Source: an uncultured Oscillospiraceae bacterium
GTDB taxonomy: Bacteria > Bacillota > Clostridia > Oscillospirales > Oscillospiraceae
Direction of reading: 5' to 3'
Assembly (NCBI GenBank): GCA_905205085.1
Contig: CAJLCG010000091.1
Coordinates: 1-8,826 of the forward strand
DNA length: 8,826 nucleotides
Shown: positions 6,691 through 8,826 of the stretch, piece by piece
Layout: the number at the start of each line of letters is the position of its first letter
How positions within the stretch are numbered: the stretch's first letter is position 1
Translations under genes and position numbers: made by a program
The notes under the pieces: model-generated
What the model was told of the DNA's origin: nothing
The model's input: the letters and a program-made list of their open reading frames with translations, nothing else
Database searches by the model: none

Positions 6691-6725
6691 AGGGAAAAGA
6701 CCTCCTTTTGTCTAGTGACCCTATG
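6688..6725 (-). promoter_or_regulatory. Inverted repeat enclosing the proC ribosome binding site and start codon
   Basis: CATAGGG at 6688-6694 and CCCTATG at 6719-6725 are exact inverted copies 24 bases apart. The inner bases AGAC and GTCT can pair as well. In mRNA the pairing would hold the AUG in the stem and the GGAGGU site in or beside the loop. It could control proC translation, or act as an operator if transcription starts within it. Support is sequence symmetry only. Confidence 0.4.
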
Positions 6726-6814
6726 ATAACACGTTCTTTTTCCTGGGAAAAGGGGGAAGGGGGATAAATCATTAGATTTGTGTTTTGGTTACCTTTGGTT
6801 GCAGGTGAGACGGG

Positions 6815-7062
6815 TGTTCCTTTCTGCTCGCACAGAAAGGAACCAAAGATGCGCCAAGGGGACTCCTTCGATGAACACCTCGCCACAGGCGGGTGTTCAT
6901 AGGCGTCGTCCCCCTGGACCCCCCATTTACGGGAGCGGGTCACTGTGGCTGGGCAGTTCGTCCCGGCGGGCAAAATCAAGATTTGTTTCCGTTCTACTCC
7001 CAGGCCACAGGGCCTTTCTGCCATCAAAATTTGATTGTTTCCGCCTTCTAACACACACCGCC
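6815..7062 (+). repeat. Left arm of the large inverted repeat
   Basis: It contains an 11-bp hairpin at 6816-6843 (GTTCCTTTCTG/CAGAAAGGAAC) and a 13-pair hairpin at 6871-6900 (ATGAACACC, bulged T, CGCC, loop ACA). Its homologous hairpins in the right arm differ by paired changes. Confidence 0.75.
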
Positions 7063-7147
7063 TGGTGCCTGCCTACCTGTTGGGTGCGGCGGGTATCGTT
7101 CCAGCGCTCCCAGCAGCTGCCCATCTGCCACAGTTATGCCAGAGTAG

Positions 7148-7395
7148 GCGGTGTCATTTCAACGCAGATGACGCAAAATTTTAGACTGTGTAGGCCCCAG
7201 TGGGCCGGGGCAAGAAGAGCGGTCCGACCTGGTTTTGCCCGCCGGATAAAACTTCCTATCCTTCAGGAGGGCGTCCCCCGTAAAACGAGGGTCTGGGGGT
7301 GGGGCGACTTGGAACGCCCGCCTGCGGCGAGGCGTTCATCGGAGACACACCCCCAGGGCATTTTTGGTTCCTTTTTGGGCAAACAAAAAGGAACC
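7148..7395 (-). repeat. Right arm of the large inverted repeat
   Basis: The outer hairpin is 7366-7395 (GGTTCCTTTTTG paired with CAAAAAGGAACC, loop of 6). The second hairpin is at about 7312-7338 (GAACGCC paired with GGCGTTC, inner CGCC/GGCG). It is the inverted counterpart of 6815-7062. Confidence 0.75.
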
Positions 7396-7410
7396 CGCCC
7401 TGCAGGGCGG
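7395..7410. repeat. 16-bp perfect palindrome abutting the large inverted repeat
   Basis: CCGCCCTGCAGGGCGG is its own reverse complement and begins at the last base of the right arm's outer hairpin. No counterpart is seen at the left end. It may be part of the element boundary or independent. Confidence 0.5.
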
Positions 7411-7481
7411 AACCTCTCCTATCATAAAAAGAAAGGTTTAGTTTACCAACGAATCATAAAGAAATCTTAAACCCTTCTTAA

Positions 7482-7510
7482 TTGACTTTCCCCGGGGTCA
7501 CACATACACT
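7482..7510 (+). promoter_or_regulatory. Sigma-A promoter of the GntR-ABC operon
   Basis: TTGACT (7482-7487) and TACACT (7505-7510) are separated by exactly 17 bases, five and four matches to the consensus hexamers. The start of transcription would fall near 7517, about 50 bases before the GntR start codon. Confidence 0.7.
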
Positions 7511-7522
7511 TAGTGTACTAAG
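7505..7522. promoter_or_regulatory. Palindromic operator candidate over the -10 box and start site
   Basis: Two overlapping perfect inverted repeats are seen: TACAC tta GTGTA (7505-7517) and CTTAGT gt ACTAAG (7509-7522). Their position over the -10 box and the transcription start suits repression, and GntR/YtrA regulators commonly repress their own operon. The binding protein is inferred, not shown. Confidence 0.55.
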
Positions 7523-7567
7523 ACAGATCATACAGTTTGCCCACGGGCAGACGGAAAGGAGGGCGTA

Positions 7568-7939
7568 ATGTTAAGCTTAGATTATCGGGACGCCCGCCCC
7601 ATTTATGAACAGGTGCGGGACGGCCTGCGCCGCCTGGTGGTGACGGGGGCCCTGGTCCAGGGGGAGAAGCTCCCCTCGGTGCGCTCCATGGCCAGCAGCC
7701 TGGCCATCAACCCCAACACCATTCAACGGGCCTACGAGGCTCTGGAGGCGGAAGGCTACCTGTACTCGGTGCCGGGGAAGGGGTCCTTTGTGGCCGAGCA
7801 CACCGGCGTAGACCGGGCGCGGCAGGACAGTCTGCTGCACACCTTTGACCAGACAGCGGCGGAGCTGCTGTATTTGGGGGTGGCGGGAGATGCCCTGTGT
7901 GCCCGCATTGCAAATCTGAAAGGGGGAGCGGCTCAATGA
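7568..7939 (+). CDS. GntR-family transcriptional regulator, YtrA subfamily
   Basis: A 123-residue DNA-binding protein. The N-terminal winged helix-turn-helix (about residues 11-78) carries the family pattern PIYEQVRDGLRR, GEKLPSVRSMA, NPNTIQRAYEALEAEGYL and the wing PGKGSFV. The remaining ~45 residues form a short helical tail, too small for a ligand domain, which is typical of the YtrA subfamily; these regulators usually control a neighbouring ABC transporter induced by cell-envelope stress or antibiotics. The ATG has an excellent AAAGGAGG site at 7555-7562. Its stop overlaps the start of the ABC ATPase gene by 4 bp (ATGA), so the two are translationally coupled. A promoter and a palindromic operator candidate lie just upstream, consistent with self-repression. 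Confidence 0.93.
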   Translation: MLSLDYRDARPIYEQVRDGLRRLVVTGALVQGEKLPSVRSMASSLAINPNTIQRAYEALEAEGYLYSVPGKGSFVAEHTGVDRARQDSLLHTFDQTAAELLYLGVAGDALCARIANLKGGAAQ

Positions 7940-8826
7940 TCCAGATCAACGACGTGGTCAAGAGCTTTGACGGCTTCCGGGCCCTGGACGGCCTGACCAT
8001 GAAGGTGGAGGAGGGCTCCATTTACGGCCTGGTAGGCCCTAACGGCGCGGGCAAATCCACCATTTTGCGCCACATTATGGGTATCTACCGGCCCGATTCC
8101 GGTTCCATCCTGGTCCACGGCCAGCCGGTGTATGAGAATCCAGCCATCAAGGCGGAGATGGCGGCCATCCCCGATGAGCTCTACTACTTCAACTCCGCCT
8201 CCACCCGGGACATGATGAAGTTCTACCGGGGCCTCTATCCCCAGTTTGACGACAAGCGCTACGACGCCCTGCGGGAGGCCTTCCCCGAGGTGGACGAGAA
8301 CCAGCCCATCCGCCGCCTGTCCAAGGGCATGCAGAAGCAGTCGGCCTTCTGGCTAGCCCTGTGCTGCCAGCCCAAGGTGCTGGTGCTGGATGAGCCGGTA
8401 GACGGCCTGGACCCGGTGATGCGGCGGCAGGTGTGGTCTCTGCTGATGGGCGACGTGGCCCAGCGGGGCACCACTGTGCTGGTCTCCTCCCACAACCTGC
8501 GGGAGCTGGAGGACGTGTGTGACCACGTGGGCATTCTCTCCCACGGCAAGGTGCTGCTGGAGCGCTCCCTCACCGATCTCCAGGACAACATCCTGAAATT
8601 GCAGCTGGCCTTCTCGGAGCCCGGCCTGCCCCCGCTGCCCGAGGGCCTGAACGTGCTGCACACCAGCCAGATCGGCCGGGTGTACACCCTCATCGTCCGG
8701 GGCGACCCCACCCAGATCAAGGAGCGCATGGCAGCCCTGAACCCCATTTTGATGGAAATGCTGCCCCTGAATCTGGAGGAGATCTTTATTTATGAGTTGG
8801 GAGGTGAGGACTATGCGGTCCGGGAC
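7936..8826 (+). CDS. ABC transporter ATP-binding protein (YtrB-like), 3' end cut by window
   Basis: 297 residues are visible with no stop before the window ends; the family is about 290-300 residues, so only a few are missing. Motifs in order: Walker A GPNGAGKST (34-42); the signature motif as LSKGM rather than LSGGQ (IRRLSKGMQKQ, about residue 121 on); Walker B VLVLDEPVDGLDP (about 151-163); and the switch His in VSSHNLRELEDVCDHVGIL. Degenerate LSKGM signatures are common in YtrB/EcsA-type exporters. There are no membrane segments, so a separate permease is expected, probably encoded just downstream. The gene is coupled to the GntR gene by a 4-bp overlap and is likely repressed by it. The substrate is unknown; drug or peptide efflux, or envelope stress response, is the usual role. 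Confidence 0.93.
   Translation, partial: MIQINDVVKSFDGFRALDGLTMKVEEGSIYGLVGPNGAGKSTILRHIMGIYRPDSGSILVHGQPVYENPAIKAEMAAIPDELYYFNSASTRDMMKFYRGLYPQFDDKRYDALREAFPEVDENQPIRRLSKGMQKQSAFWLALCCQPKVLVLDEPVDGLDPVMRRQVWSLLMGDVAQRGTTVLVSSHNLRELEDVCDHVGILSHGKVLLERSLTDLQDNILKLQLAFSEPGLPPLPEGLNVLHTSQIGRVYTLIVRGDPTQIKERMAALNPILMEMLPLNLEEIFIYELGGEDYAVRD

Larger units (their letters stand above)
6815..7395. mobile_element. ~580-bp imperfect palindrome: two inverted 248-bp repeat arms in the proC/GntR divergent intergenic region
   Basis: The left arm (6815-7062) read on + and the right arm (7395-7148) read on - align by eye from end to end with almost no net length change. Shared blocks fall at symmetric places around 7105: an outer hairpin followed by GGAACCAAA, GATGAAC plus the CGCC/GGCG hairpin, TTTACGGG, the 13-mer CCGGCGGGCAAAA (6963-6975 and the complement of 7233-7245), and CACCGCC. 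The central 85 bp (7063-7147) is unpaired or weakly matched. No protein is supported: the 230-codon open frame across it has no recognisable composition or motif. There are no clear target duplications and no transposase, so the mobile-element label is an inference from the repeat structure; a structured RNA is the alternative. Confidence 0.6.

Noticed and set aside
6815..7395. Classical insertion sequence
   Set aside because: No transposase-like frame, no clear target-site duplication, and arms that are long and internally structured rather than short terminal repeats.
6778..7470. 230-codon + strand open frame across the large palindrome
   Set aside because: It has no recognisable domain, is rich in Arg and Pro as expected from GC-rich non-coding DNA, has no ribosome binding site, and runs through both inverted arms and their hairpins.

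Overview
The window looks like chromosome from a high-GC Gram-positive anaerobe of the Clostridia, most likely an Oscillospiraceae (Flavonifractor/Pseudoflavonifractor-like) gut bacterium. This rests on the GC-rich codon use, strong AGGAGG-type ribosome binding sites, Firmicutes-type sigma-A promoters, and the gene content (prs-pth, split proline genes, a YtrA-type GntR regulator with an ABC ATPase). The taxonomic call is inference, not a search result.

Layout. Bases 1-2185 run on the + strand: the 3' two-thirds of prs (PRPP synthetase), a strong terminator-like hairpin, pth (peptidyl-tRNA hydrolase), a second hairpin, and an unrecognised two-helix membrane protein with a TPR-like cytoplasmic part. 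Bases 2174-2451 are a convergent intergenic region made almost entirely of two inverted copies of a composite three-hairpin repeat. Each copy ends in an intrinsic terminator. Bases 2452-6690 run on the - strand: a short HD-domain phosphohydrolase gene with its own promoter, and upstream of it the proline operon in the transcribed order proC, proB, a LUD-domain gene, proA. ProB, ProA and ProC together convert glutamate to proline. The LUD gene overlaps the end of proB and lies between proB and proA. Bases 6691-7567 are a divergent intergenic region dominated by a ~580-bp imperfect palindrome with two 248-bp arms around position 7105. Bases 7568-8826 (+) hold a GntR/YtrA-family repressor gene, with a clear promoter and an overlapping palindromic operator candidate, overlapping by 4 bp the gene of an ABC-transporter ATPase that runs off the window end.

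The coding genes are ordinary housekeeping and accessory genes. The unusual material is non-coding: two intergenic regions each carry a pair of inverted, internally structured repeats. Paired bases in the local hairpins differ between copies in a compensatory way, which suggests structure is what is conserved. These are the best candidates for an undescribed element (a dispersed palindromic repeat or structured RNA family).
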